Virus record (IMG/VR): IMGVR_UViG_3300034104_003402
Coordinates: 1-64,000 of that record
DNA: 64,000 nt
Direction: 5' to 3' (one strand)
Source of the DNA: a virus
Shown here one piece after another: positions 1-8,900 of the stretch. Within the stretch, counting starts at the first letter, position 1. Every line of letters begins with the position of its first letter. The translations under genes and the position numbers were made by a program. Below the pieces are notes generated by a model. The model was not told where the DNA came from. It saw only the letters and a list, made by a program, of their open reading frames with translations, and searched no databases.

Positions 1-62
1 GTTTTGCTTCGGTTAATCCTTAACAGATCAGCAAATCTGTGAAGGATTAACCGAAGCAAAAC
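1..62. repeat. Perfect 21-bp inverted repeat (27-pair hairpin) at window edge
   Basis: Bases 1-21 are the exact reverse complement of 42-62. The intervening bases add a second 6-bp stem (23-28 with 35-40) around a 6-base loop. The right arm continues an open frame into the first gene, so the left arm looks like a fold-back copy of coding sequence. It may be a real hairpin or an assembly artefact at a contig end. Confidence 0.85.
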
Positions 63-79
63 GATATACCGAGCAACAA

Positions 80-427
80 ATGCTTGGAGTTCAACTTCCG
101 TGTCTTGCGTCTAATTCTATTAGTGTAACCGATTGCGATTATCCTGTGGGAACAATAGTATCGGTTGCAGTTTTATGTTCGCCTGTTGAAAACCAAGATC
201 TTTTTTTAGAAAACGCTCCTGCCGTCAATTCAAGCATGACAAACATCTATGTTCGTGTAGACGATAACGAAAAAACTAAACAGGTATTTCACTGGAACAA
301 TGGTAATGTTGTAGAATCGTCAGCATACGCCGCTCTTCCCGGCGAATGGCGTAGTAGAGGTATGTGCGGCAGTTATAACGGAAATGTTGTATCGTGTAAA
401 TACTTCTTAGCACAGAGGGTAAAGTAA
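80..427 (+). CDS. Unknown, probable structural protein (possibly C-terminal part)
   Basis: I do not recognise the family. The protein has 115 residues from the first ATG, but the frame is open back to base 17, reading ...LTEAKRYTEQQ before that ATG. The gene may therefore be the end of a longer one cut by the window edge or by the inverted repeat. It contains seven cysteines, no membrane segment, and a beta-rich composition typical of tail or baseplate proteins. Its stop overlaps the ATG of the next gene (TAATG), so the two are probably translationally coupled. Being on the plus strand, it converges on the minus-strand block that begins at 833. Confidence 0.55.
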   Translation: MLGVQLPCLASNSISVTDCDYPVGTIVSVAVLCSPVENQDLFLENAPAVNSSMTNIYVRVDDNEKTKQVFHWNNGNVVESSAYAALPGEWRSRGMCGSYNGNVVSCKYFLAQRVK

Positions 428-762
428 TGGCAGTATCAATCAATCACGATATGGATCAAGGCTCAAACTTTGCGTTCAGCGTTGTTGCTAAAGACAGCGC
501 AGGAGTTGCCATCAGTTTGTCTGGCAGCACAGCCTATTGTCAGATGCGTAAATATTACACTTCAGAAACCGCCATATCCCTAACAACTTCCCTTACAGGA
601 GGAACAGGAAACATCATAGTTTCTCTAGGCCCAACAGGATCTGCTGCGGTTAAGCCTGGTGTTTATTTTTACGATGTGGAATTGCATTCCTCAAATGGAA
701 CACAAGTTCAGCGTGTTGTTCAAGGTATGATTACGGTTTATCCTGAAGTTACAAGAATATGA
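427..762 (+). CDS. Baseplate/tail-associated small protein (BppU N-domain-like)
   Basis: This protein has 111 residues. The pattern DQGSNFAFSVVAKDSAG, then YCQMRKYYTSETA, and an ending with YFYDVELHSSNG...VQGMITVYPEVT, resembles small beta-sandwich proteins found beside tail genes of marine T4-like phages, related to the N-domain of BppU baseplate proteins. It has no signal peptide or membrane segment. It starts on the stop of the preceding gene and is the last plus-strand gene before a convergent junction at about 762-833, where no clear terminator is visible. The assignment to a virion component is by family resemblance; the exact position in the particle is unknown. Confidence 0.55.
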   Translation: MAVSINHDMDQGSNFAFSVVAKDSAGVAISLSGSTAYCQMRKYYTSETAISLTTSLTGGTGNIIVSLGPTGSAAVKPGVYFYDVELHSSNGTQVQRVVQGMITVYPEVTRI

Positions 763-832
763 GAAAATATAAATTATGTCCAATAAATCCATAAAACAAC
801 AGTAGTATTACTATTGGTAATGTGGTGGCAGT

Positions 833-1420
833 TTAATTTTCTATAGCGTATTGACACAACCAAACAGCATCTACCACATCACTTACCGGATTGCCTATCT
901 TGCCTTTATCGCCTGCTAGACGGGCTTGCAAATCTAATCCGAAACGCTCTTGGAATGCGGCATGCATTTTCTCTTTGTCGGCATTTCCTTTGCCTGTTGC
1001 CCATTTTTTAAGAACTGTTGGGCCTACAACTTTAAAAGAAATTTTAGAGTTCCACAGTTTCCATTTTAATAATCCAGCGTTCTCTCCGATATGGAAAACA
1101 CGCCCTTTGGCTCCAAGAGCGTAGTCCTCTATCATTACTTGGTCGGACGCACCAGCGAGGCGTATAGCCCATTCTGAGAGCCCCTGGTAGCGTTCCTCGG
1201 GTGTCGTCCAAGCAGGATATTCCCATCCTTTTATTAAAAAGTTACCAAATTTAAAATCACCTAGAAATTTTTTAGTCGAAGTAAGATAATGGGCTTGGTA
1301 GGATAGCCCGCCGTCTGTGGTTACAGCAACACACGGCGAGCATAGCGAATAGTCAATTCCTACAATTTTCACCCCATTATTTATGGGGGTCAGTTTGCCA
1401 CGAGGTCTACGATTTCGCAT
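833..1420 (-). CDS. RuvC-like Holliday junction resolvase
   Basis: An RNase H-fold nuclease expected to resolve recombination or replication junctions, filling the role of endonuclease VII in T4. Acidic catalytic residues of the RuvC pattern are visible: Asp in KIVGIDYS (about residue 23), Glu in MIEDYALG, and the C-terminal DVVDAVWL pair. The ATG at 1420 overlaps the end of nrdJ by 31 bases. A GTG at 1372, just before KIVGIDYS, lies 18 bases beyond the nrdJ stop and is an equally good start. The sequence CCATAAATAATGG between the two starts resembles a late promoter. The family call is good; the start is uncertain. Confidence 0.75.
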   Translation of the reverse strand: MRNRRPRGKLTPINNGVKIVGIDYSLCSPCVAVTTDGGLSYQAHYLTSTKKFLGDFKFGNFLIKGWEYPAWTTPEERYQGLSEWAIRLAGASDQVMIEDYALGAKGRVFHIGENAGLLKWKLWNSKISFKVVGPTVLKKWATGKGNADKEKMHAAFQERFGLDLQARLAGDKGKIGNPVSDVVDAVWLCQYAIEN

Positions 1421-3327
1421 GAGTTAGCCGAGCAAGCATAAGTTTGAGTGCCTGAGGTATTATCTTCCTTTTCATACTTGCTTAACTCAGTCCAATCCAC
1501 ATCCTTAGGCATACGCAATACGAACGCATCGTATTCCTCCTTGGTGCAGTCCTGATACGGAGCCTGCTTGTAGGAGTGATCCGAGTGTGGTAGGAACGAG
1601 ATGCCTGATACTGCATCCAAGTGCTTGTAGACCCATGCACCCACTTCAACCCATTCGTGTTCACGAACGGTTACAGTAATTGACGGCTTGTGTTCACACC
1701 AATGATTCTGATAGGTGAGCCACAGATCAAGATGCTCAACCGCAGTCATATCGTTTCGTGTGATGCAGCCCTTGGGCGACTTCATTGGGAACGAGAACAC
1801 CATGACGGAATCTGGCTTCATGGCACACGGCTCTGCGGGGAAGCCCTTGTCCAACATGAATTGGCACAGAGGATCTTTGCGATCTGCACGAACGGTGCGA
1901 ATATAATACGGATTGTGACGAGCGTGAATGCCTGAAGCCGCATCCGTCAACTGAGATACGGTTCCGCTTGGCTTCACACAACTAATCGCTGCGGCAGGAG
2001 AAATCTTAAGTTTGCTCGCCCACTTTGTGTTTGTTTCTACGGCATGTTCACGAAGATCGTTAAGCATATTGTGTAGACCTTCACGATTATCTCGCATGAT
2101 TGGGTTATCCAAGATGCCTGTGAGAGATACACCAAGCAGGGCTTCCTCCTGACAGTTCTTACGCCATTCGCTTGACAGGTAACGGAAGTCTACAAGACTA
2201 GCCTGCCATGTGCCAAGAATAGCAGCAAGACGAACCTTACGCTTCAGAGTTTCTTCAGTATCTTCTCTGCGAACCACAACCTCGCTGAGATTGCAGAACT
2301 CACGATCACGAAGAATAATCTCTGAGCAAGGATTAGTTCCGAACTCATGGTTTGGATCACGACGATCACCCAACTTCGCAACAGTTCGCTTGGCAGCATC
2401 ACGATTAAAGATGCCACGCTCGCCTGACTTAGAGTTGTAAAGTGATAGCCATTCTTCCATGAATGTTCCAACTTCAGGACGCTCCTTGTAGACGGCAGAG
2501 TTGTTAGCCAAGGCTCGCTGTGCGTTGGCTTCCCACCATGCACCTGTCTTGGCTCCACGCATACGCTCATCGTTCAGATCAGATAGAGAAATGAGAGCGG
2601 AACGACGAACGCCACCAACCACAACAATCTCAGCAATCTTGCAAACGATATCGTGCGTTTCAATAGAAGTTAACTTGCGTCCCGCCGCCTTCTTGAAGGT
2701 ATCAACACAGAAACGGAACAGGTCTTCAAGTGGTCTTGGGCCAGATGCTCTGCCACCGAAAGTCTTGAGTCTTGCGCCAGCAGCACGAACCTTTGAAGTA
2801 TCCCACTTTGGAATCTGACCGCCAACAAGCAGCGACATTAGTTCCTTGTATGCCTTTGCCCAACCAATCTTGCTATCCTCAACAACGATTACAGTATCGC
2901 TATCGCTGAACTCTTCTGCAATGGTTGGCAACTTGTTTACAAACTGCTGCTCAACCGAGAAGCCTACGCCTGTGCCGCACATGAGGATGTAAAGAATTTC
3001 ATCAAACGCACGAAGACGATTCAGAGCAACGAACGCACAGTTGTAGCCTGCAACATGGTCACGCTCAAGTGCTTCGCCTGCGGTCATCAATGCTCGCATG
3101 GAAGGCATCACTTCAAGATTCAGAACAGCAGTTTCAAGTTCGTTGCGAACCGACTTTTCCACCTTGTATCCACACTTGGTTTCAAGATGCTTCTCAAAGA
3201 AATTAAAATAACGAGCAACGGTTTCCTCCCATGTTTCTCTGCGATTCTTTTCTGGCATCCATCTGCTGTAACGCGAAAGATGGATAAAAGACTGATAAGG
3301 GGTAGGCAATCCGTTGAAGTCACTCAT
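1390..3327 (-). CDS. nrdJ: Adenosylcobalamin-dependent (class II) ribonucleotide reductase
   Basis: Reduces ribonucleoside triphosphates to deoxynucleotides using coenzyme B12, supplying DNA precursors in the infected cell. The 645-residue protein is monomeric class II size. Visible marks are MCGTGVGFSVE (about 115-125), the active-site NPCSE motif, and a C-terminal CSANSC cysteine pair that would pass electrons from thioredoxin or glutaredoxin. The start MSDFNGL is set by AGGAG placed 8 bases upstream; an upstream in-frame extension lacks a Shine-Dalgarno. A sigma70-like promoter and a hairpin lie in its leader. T4 itself uses class I and III enzymes, so a B12 enzyme implies a host that makes or imports cobalamin. 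Confidence 0.93.
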   Translation of the reverse strand: MSDFNGLPTPYQSFIHLSRYSRWMPEKNRRETWEETVARYFNFFEKHLETKCGYKVEKSVRNELETAVLNLEVMPSMRALMTAGEALERDHVAGYNCAFVALNRLRAFDEILYILMCGTGVGFSVEQQFVNKLPTIAEEFSDSDTVIVVEDSKIGWAKAYKELMSLLVGGQIPKWDTSKVRAAGARLKTFGGRASGPRPLEDLFRFCVDTFKKAAGRKLTSIETHDIVCKIAEIVVVGGVRRSALISLSDLNDERMRGAKTGAWWEANAQRALANNSAVYKERPEVGTFMEEWLSLYNSKSGERGIFNRDAAKRTVAKLGDRRDPNHEFGTNPCSEIILRDREFCNLSEVVVRREDTEETLKRKVRLAAILGTWQASLVDFRYLSSEWRKNCQEEALLGVSLTGILDNPIMRDNREGLHNMLNDLREHAVETNTKWASKLKISPAAAISCVKPSGTVSQLTDAASGIHARHNPYYIRTVRADRKDPLCQFMLDKGFPAEPCAMKPDSVMVFSFPMKSPKGCITRNDMTAVEHLDLWLTYQNHWCEHKPSITVTVREHEWVEVGAWVYKHLDAVSGISFLPHSDHSYKQAPYQDCTKEEYDAFVLRMPKDVDWTELSKYEKEDNTSGTQTYACSANSCEIVDLVAN

Positions 3328-3366
3328 TTTATTTCTCCTAGTTGTAGTGTTCCTGTATTTAGGACA

Positions 3367-3392
3367 CGACTCCCCCAAAAGCGGAGGAGTCG
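3367..3392 (-). promoter_or_regulatory. 10-bp stem-loop in the nrdJ leader
   Basis: CGACTCCCCC at 3367-3376 pairs with GGAGGAGTCG at 3383-3392 around a 6-base loop, with one G-U pair. It sits between the promoter and the start of nrdJ and has no U-tract, so a leader or processing structure is more likely than a strong terminator. Confidence 0.6.
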
Positions 3393-3396
3393 CACA

Positions 3397-3424
3397 AGTA
3401 TAGCACTAATTATTTGTGTGTCAA
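3397..3424 (-). promoter_or_regulatory. Sigma70-like early promoter for nrdJ
   Basis: TTGACA (3419-3424), a 16-base spacer, then TATACT (3397-3402) on the minus strand. The -35 box overlaps the stop codon of the upstream gene at 3421. Confidence 0.75.
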
Positions 3425-3744
3425 TCCCAAGTAATGGTTTCTATTTGGTCACACGCAGCCGCATGAGTTGCAGGATCGCCATCCCATGTGATGGCTTCTA
3501 GTGCGGCTTCTTTTTGATTTGAAATTGTGCGAATACTTTGAATATGTGCTCGAATTGCGTTTGTTTCTGCATCAGAAAGCAATCCAAGAGCCGCGTTTCT
3601 TTGTTTAAAATCTGGAGCATCCGCTATTATCAAATCGTGTGCGCGTTCACGAATGTATTTCAAGTAGTAGTCTTTGTAAGAATAGAACTCACGATTATCT
3701 ACTAGAGTGGTTGAGCCGTCAGGATTGGTATAAGAAATTTTCAT
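3421..3744 (-). CDS. Small protein behind the tail-fibre genes, function unknown
   Basis: A 107-residue soluble protein with a central helical region (residues about 35-90) and a repeated C-terminal phrase (AITWDGDP and ETITWD). It is the last gene of the tail-fibre block, downstream of three adhesin-like paralogues. That is a common place for a fibre-assembly chaperone, but no chaperone motif is visible, so this role is only a positional guess. A late-promoter-like GATAAATA lies just upstream of the start. Confidence 0.6.
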   Translation of the reverse strand: MKISYTNPDGSTTLVDNREFYSYKDYYLKYIRERAHDLIIADAPDFKQRNAALGLLSDAETNAIRAHIQSIRTISNQKEAALEAITWDGDPATHAAACDQIETITWD

Positions 3745-3749
3745 ACGAA

Positions 3750-3757
3750 TATTTATC
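3750..3757 (-). promoter_or_regulatory. T4-type late promoter candidate (GATAAATA)
   Basis: GATAAATATTC on the minus strand immediately upstream of the ATG at 3744. It is one of a family of AT-rich octamers found upstream of many genes here and resembles the T4 late consensus TATAAATA. Confidence 0.45.
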
Positions 3758-3765
3758 CTTTCACC

Positions 3766-4476
3766 TTATGTGCGTAACCATATTCCAGGAGAAGGAGTTG
3801 CCGAAGTTTGAATATTGAGGGTTCCAACCGTTTCTGGAGGAGAAGTTGGTCCAGACTGCTGTAAAACATAAAGCGCACTAAAAGCACTACTATTACTGTG
3901 ACCCATTACTCTATACATGGTAGATGGTTCTGCGGTATGTCCCCGCATATTTGTTAAAGAAGCACTATACGATACCCCAATCCAATACATTCCGGGTGAG
4001 AGTGTCACCGAGGATGATGATACAAATATCGTATTCGAATTTGCAGTAGTGGTTATGGTTCCAAAATTTCCAATGGTTGGACCTACAGGTTTGCCTCCAC
4101 TCGAACGATAAACCTTTGCAGTTATTGTTCCTGTTACGGTTGGATTGGTGTTTGTGCTGATTGCACAAGCGTTTACTGTTTCTGTAGAGGTAATCCAGTA
4201 TGGATAAAAATACACTATGGTGCTAGAACCCGAACTTGCAGCACCCGTAGTAACTGTTGATCCCGACATATGAGGAATGTATTTTGTTCCTCCCAAACTG
4301 CTAGACAGTATGGTGAATGGCGAAGGAGACGACCAATAAACATTTCCGGTAGTTCCTGTAGCACGGAAAATTAAATCGGTGTTTGGAGTGTTTGATGGAG
4401 CAAGAGTTAATTTTAAAGAATTTCCCGTCAAAGAGACTCCGTTTATAACTGTGAATGGTGCGTTTATGTCTGGCAT
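3766..4476 (-). CDS. Tail-fibre/adhesin-like protein, tandem copy 3
   Basis: This 236-residue protein is rich in Ser, Thr, Gly and Asn. It belongs to a set of three neighbouring paralogues that share the opening MPDINAPF-x-x-INGxSLTGN, a central FRATGTTGNVYW motif, and a late LSPGMYWIGVSYS motif. Such sequences form beta-rich fibre or tip domains in phage tails. It follows the 1278-residue fibre gene and two sister copies, with spacers of only a few bases, so all are probably co-transcribed. Binding of a host surface glycan is the likely role. Sequence divergence between the copies is greatest outside the shared motifs. Confidence 0.6.
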   Translation of the reverse strand: MPDINAPFTVINGVSLTGNSLKLTLAPSNTPNTDLIFRATGTTGNVYWSSPSPFTILSSSLGGTKYIPHMSGSTVTTGAASSGSSTIVYFYPYWITSTETVNACAISTNTNPTVTGTITAKVYRSSGGKPVGPTIGNFGTITTTANSNTIFVSSSSVTLSPGMYWIGVSYSASLTNMRGHTAEPSTMYRVMGHSNSSAFSALYVLQQSGPTSPPETVGTLNIQTSATPSPGIWLRT

Positions 4477-4482
4477 GTTGAA

Positions 4483-5190
4483 TTACTGCATTTGTAGAAA
4501 TGGCCCAACCGCTACGGCTGAGGTTACTTGGGTTATTGCGCCAACAGTATCGGGTGGCACAGTAATACCTGCTTGAGAAAAATATACAAAATATGTGGGA
4601 GTTCCTGCCGGAGTGGCTTGTCCAAAAGTATGCGAAATTTGATTTGTATCAGCAGTAATTCTTCGCATATTGTTTATACCGGCTCCAGTAAATCCCATAC
4701 CCAACCAATACATTCCGGGGGTTAATTGGACAGAACCAGAAGAAACAGAAATTGTGTTTGCAACCGCATTTACAGTTATAGTTCCTAAATCGGAAATGGG
4801 TGCTCCTGTAGGGCCACCTATTCTTAGATCTGTTCCATACAGTTTGCAGTAAACAGGGCCAGTTAAGGTTGGGGTGCTTGCGGTTGAAGAAACCGCAGCC
4901 TTCACGGTAACTGCTGAGTAAACCACAAAAGGAAAATACACAACCGTTCCTGCCGACAGTCCTGTGTTAGTTGCTGACTGAGTGGAACTGTTACACGGAA
5001 TCAGCAAACGAGACCCGCCTGTGTAATGATCCGGCGTTGCAGGATATCCCCACAGAACATTTCCTGTGGTTCCTGAAGAACGCAGAACGCTGTTTGTGGT
5101 TGGTCCTGTAGCAGAAACAAAGTTTATAACCGAACTACCGGTAATACTTAAACCGTTTACAGGAAAGAATGATGCGTTGATGTCAGGCAT
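4483..5190 (-). CDS. Tail-fibre/adhesin-like protein, tandem copy 2
   Basis: This 235-residue paralogue of its two neighbours keeps the same skeleton: MPDINASFFPVNGLSITGSSV, then LRSSGTTGNVLWGYP, and LTPGMYWLGMGFTG near residue 160. The GPTGAPI segment of its middle is closely similar to that of copy 1. There is no signal peptide or membrane segment. It lies 6 bases from copy 3 and 3 bases from copy 1. The conserved core with variable surroundings suggests duplication followed by divergence of a receptor-binding or capping protein. Confidence 0.6.
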   Translation of the reverse strand: MPDINASFFPVNGLSITGSSVINFVSATGPTTNSVLRSSGTTGNVLWGYPATPDHYTGGSRLLIPCNSSTQSATNTGLSAGTVVYFPFVVYSAVTVKAAVSSTASTPTLTGPVYCKLYGTDLRIGGPTGAPISDLGTITVNAVANTISVSSGSVQLTPGMYWLGMGFTGAGINNMRRITADTNQISHTFGQATPAGTPTYFVYFSQAGITVPPDTVGAITQVTSAVAVGPFLQMQ

Positions 5191-5193
5191 AGT

Positions 5194-5889
5194 TTATTGA
5201 ATTTGAAGTAGTGGACAAATAGGAGTTGAAGAAAGAAATTCAGTTACAGTTCCTATGGTAGAAGGTAGTGGAGCAAAGCCAGTAAAACCAAGGGTATAAG
5301 TTGCACTTGTAGGGGTTTGAATACCCATCGTTTTCTGTGTAAATATAGTATCCGCAGTATAAACTCGTAACGCGGTTGATGCAGTAATAGAAGGAACATA
5401 CCCCACCCAATACATTCCGGGATTTAGTGTTACAGCGGAAGAAGAAAGAAATTGTGTGTTTGTAGCGGTGGTTACTGTGGTGTTGCCGTAATCACCAATA
5501 GGAGCCCCCGTAGGCCCGCCTGTGTTAGGATCACAAGCATACACCTTGGCTAAGTATGTTGTTGCTGTGGGATTTGTCCCTGCACTACACACAGAAAATT
5601 TTGTTGATATGGTTGAGTGTATGGCAAATGGTGCATAAAAAATAATTCCTGTTGCACCACTAGCAGTAGACGCAGAAATTGCATTTGCAGGTATAGGAAA
5701 TATGCTTCTTGATAGTCCCGATACATGAACAAAATTTCCCGCAGTTTGCCAAGTCAGAGATCCGGTTGTTCCGGCGGAAACTAAAATTTCATCAAAATCT
5801 GGAACCCCACTTCCCGAAAAATTCACAACAGCATTACCTGTTAGAGATAAACCATTTATTATCGCAAATGGTGCTGTGGTGTCTGGCAT
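5194..5889 (-). CDS. Tail-fibre/adhesin-like protein, tandem copy 1
   Basis: The first of the three paralogues in transcription order, 231 residues. It has MPDTTAPFAIINGLSLTGNAV at the start, LVSAGTTGSLTWQ, GGPTGAPIGDYG, and LNPGMYWVGYVPS. A Shine-Dalgarno (GGAG) precedes its ATG, and it starts 16 bases after the end of the long fibre gene. Its alternation of small residues and aromatics fits a beta-sandwich or beta-helix tip domain. Function is inferred only from its place behind the long fibre and from composition. Confidence 0.6.
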   Translation of the reverse strand: MPDTTAPFAIINGLSLTGNAVVNFSGSGVPDFDEILVSAGTTGSLTWQTAGNFVHVSGLSRSIFPIPANAISASTASGATGIIFYAPFAIHSTISTKFSVCSAGTNPTATTYLAKVYACDPNTGGPTGAPIGDYGNTTVTTATNTQFLSSSAVTLNPGMYWVGYVPSITASTALRVYTADTIFTQKTMGIQTPTSATYTLGFTGFAPLPSTIGTVTEFLSSTPICPLLQIQ

Positions 5890-5904
5890 TTTATCTCCTA
5901 CCGA

Positions 5905-8900
5905 TTATCCGTTATGAGCACGAACGGTTACTATGAACTTTGTGGAGTTTGCCGATGATGGTGTGGCACGAATCAGCAAATCTTTTGGTGAACCACTCAA
6001 GGTTGTGCTGTAAGAAGACACAGGGCCAGTTGCTCCTGTGCGAATCAAGCCGTATTGCGTGTTTACAGTATCGGTTCCGTTCTGCACTATCAACATCTTT
6101 AGCATTTCTGTTTTGTTGGCTACTGTATCCCGTGCAGAAATTGTGACTTCAAACGCGGGATATCTCATTACTGGGGGGATTTCTCCGTCATCATAAACAC
6201 CAGGAACTGTAGCAATAGTCTGATTGGCTGTGGCTCCAGATGTGGTGGTTCGGAAAGTTTCGCAAAACGAATAGGTGTCGGCAAACGATGGAGCGGTTAT
6301 TTGATTGTTGAAAAAAGAAGTGTTTATACCACCCACAGGCGCACTTAGTGTGATTGTTCCAGTAGAGTCATCAACTGATATATAAGTGCTATTACCATTT
6401 CCGGGTTCATCTCCAATTGTGGTTATGGTATTTGCATCATAATTTATTTGAAGAGCACTACCCTGTGTTCTTGAGAATATGCTATCGGTTAAAACTTGAC
6501 CTGCGTAAACATTGGCTGCCGTTAATCCTGTGGTGAATCCCACAAGATTTGCACCTGCGAATGTTGCACCTGTAGACACATATATGGCGTTTGCGGTAAT
6601 TCCTGCTGTAAAAGTCTGAAGAGCAGAGAAAGTATTGGCTACAGTTGAAGTCATTCCGCTACCAGCACTTATTGTAACATCACCAGTTAGTCCATTAACA
6701 CTATGAACACCAGTATTGTAAACAACAACTGCACCTGTGGTCGGTGATACAAAAATTCCGTTTCCTGCACCCGTTACCGAAGAAACAGCAGCAGTTCCAC
6801 CACCACTCAAAAGATTTGATGCTACTCCTGCTCCGGCAGAGGTTAAGTCAATGTAAGCACCACGGTTTGTTCCGCCCGATTCAAAAATGCGAAGTTTGTT
6901 TTGGAATATGTCAATAGAAACTCCGCCTGTCAGCGTAGTATTTGTAGCAGCCAACCCGAAATCAATCTGACCGCCTTCATCACCACCGATTGTTGCTGCT
7001 CTAAAATTAGTTACAGTTACCTGACCAGCAAAGGTAGCACCGTTTGTAACCCACAAATTGTTAGCAGTAATACCACCGTTGAATGTGCCGAGACCTGTAT
7101 GAACTGAAGTTCCTGCAAATGTAACTCCATTAGTTACCCATAGGTTATCTGTTGTTAATCCTGAGGGGAATGATGGTCTTGAAGCAAAAGTTGCGCCTGT
7201 AGACACATACAGAGCGTTTGCGGTAATTCCTGCGGTGAAAGTCTGAAGTGATGAGAAAGTTTGTGCAGCATTAACGACTGCTAAAGTTCCGCTTAAATTT
7301 GGGCAAGTTAGAGTTCGGCTTGCAGATAGTGCTGTTGATGGATCTATGGTTACATCAAAACTTGAAGCATCCCCATCTGTTCCCTGTAGTGCAAGATATC
7401 CTCGGCTAGTGTTTGTAATAGTTCCTGAACTACCGTAACCTTGAGTGACACGCAGCACACCTGTTCCTGGAGCAACAGTAACATTACCGCCCGTAGCGTT
7501 TATGGTAATAAAATTTGAGTTTGTGGCGCGAGTTCTTAAAATAAGAGCGGTTGTGTTTGCGGCAGGTTGAGCCACTTGAATTGCATTGTTTACAGTTATA
7601 GTAGAACCTGAAGACAATCCGCTAGAGAATGTGGCAAGAGAAGCAAAAGTAGCACCGGTAGAGACATACAGATGACTTGCAGTAATTCCTGCCGTCATGG
7701 TCTGCAAGCCGGTGAAGGTGTTAGAGCCAGTTACGGCTACGCTTACGATTGCTCCTGTTAGACCATTAACCGATCTAACACCAATGTGTGCAAGTGGCGT
7801 ATTCAACCATTGACTTGTGGCTGTATCGTAAATTAGAACATCATCATCTTGAACACTTGTTATGGTAACATCCGTCAAGTCATCTAGATTTGTGGCAACA
7901 CTACCACCACCGCTTGATGTGGTGCGGAACTGTCCTGCTTGAATGATTCGTGCGTTGTCTGCAAGAATATCTGCTGCAAGGTCTGTGGTGTTATACTTTG
8001 CAATCACAAACGCAGTAAGCACAGCGTTTGTCTTGGTGTTTGTGATTTCTGTAAAGTCTTCAAGATGGATGTTCTTGGCTGCTTCAGGAAGACTTGCGTA
8101 TTGTGATCTACCATAATAGACACCAAGCACATCAGGAGTGTTGGGGTAGAAGAATACTCGCTGAATGGTGAACGGCGTGGACGGGGAAACTGCGGCTAGA
8201 GTTCCGCTGCCGTTATCGTAGTTCGCGGGGTCAATTCCCGTAAATCCTGTTTGAGTTACGAAAGTGCCTGCGGTTGCACCACGATAGTATCTCCATATTT
8301 GAGCCTCAGTTTTAGCATTATCCGAAACTACGCTAGGATTGTTTGGGTCAGTTTTATAGTTACGACCCAAAATGAATGCGGTTCCTGAAGTGCGATTCAG
8401 ACTTAGATTTGCACCATTTGCTTGAATGGTGTGACCATCCACCTTCATCGGGCCGAATGCACGAATAAACTGCTCGTATTGCTTGTCGGTAGCGTATCCC
8501 ACATTTGGGATGGTTCTGGCTAGCGAGATATAAGAACGAGTTGGATGAACTAGCGCACCGATAACAATGTTGTTTTCAACTTGGTCATCAGTATAGTAGG
8601 TGGCTTGCTGATGCAACACGCCGCTGCTGTCAAAATACAACCATGTGGTGTCTTGAGAAGTGAGACCGCTGAGTGTAACGCCTGTAGCACCCGTCCATGT
8701 TATAAACTGTAGTGTTGGATTTGGTTCAGCGGTGTGTGATGCGCCCGCGAAGTGAATTTGCCCCTTGCCTGCGGTGATATCAAACTGACCGCTGTTTCCC
8801 GCATTGATAGACAAGATTCCGCCGTATAGAAGTCCTGTAGCCAAATTAGACGAGAAAATGTTACCCGGAATTCCGTAAAGGTAGCCTGCATCCAACTGAC

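Noticed and set aside
3055-3501. Plus-strand frame of 148 codons opposite nrdJ
   Set aside because: It runs antisense over the nrdJ start, promoter and hairpin; composition is not protein-like and no start signal exists.
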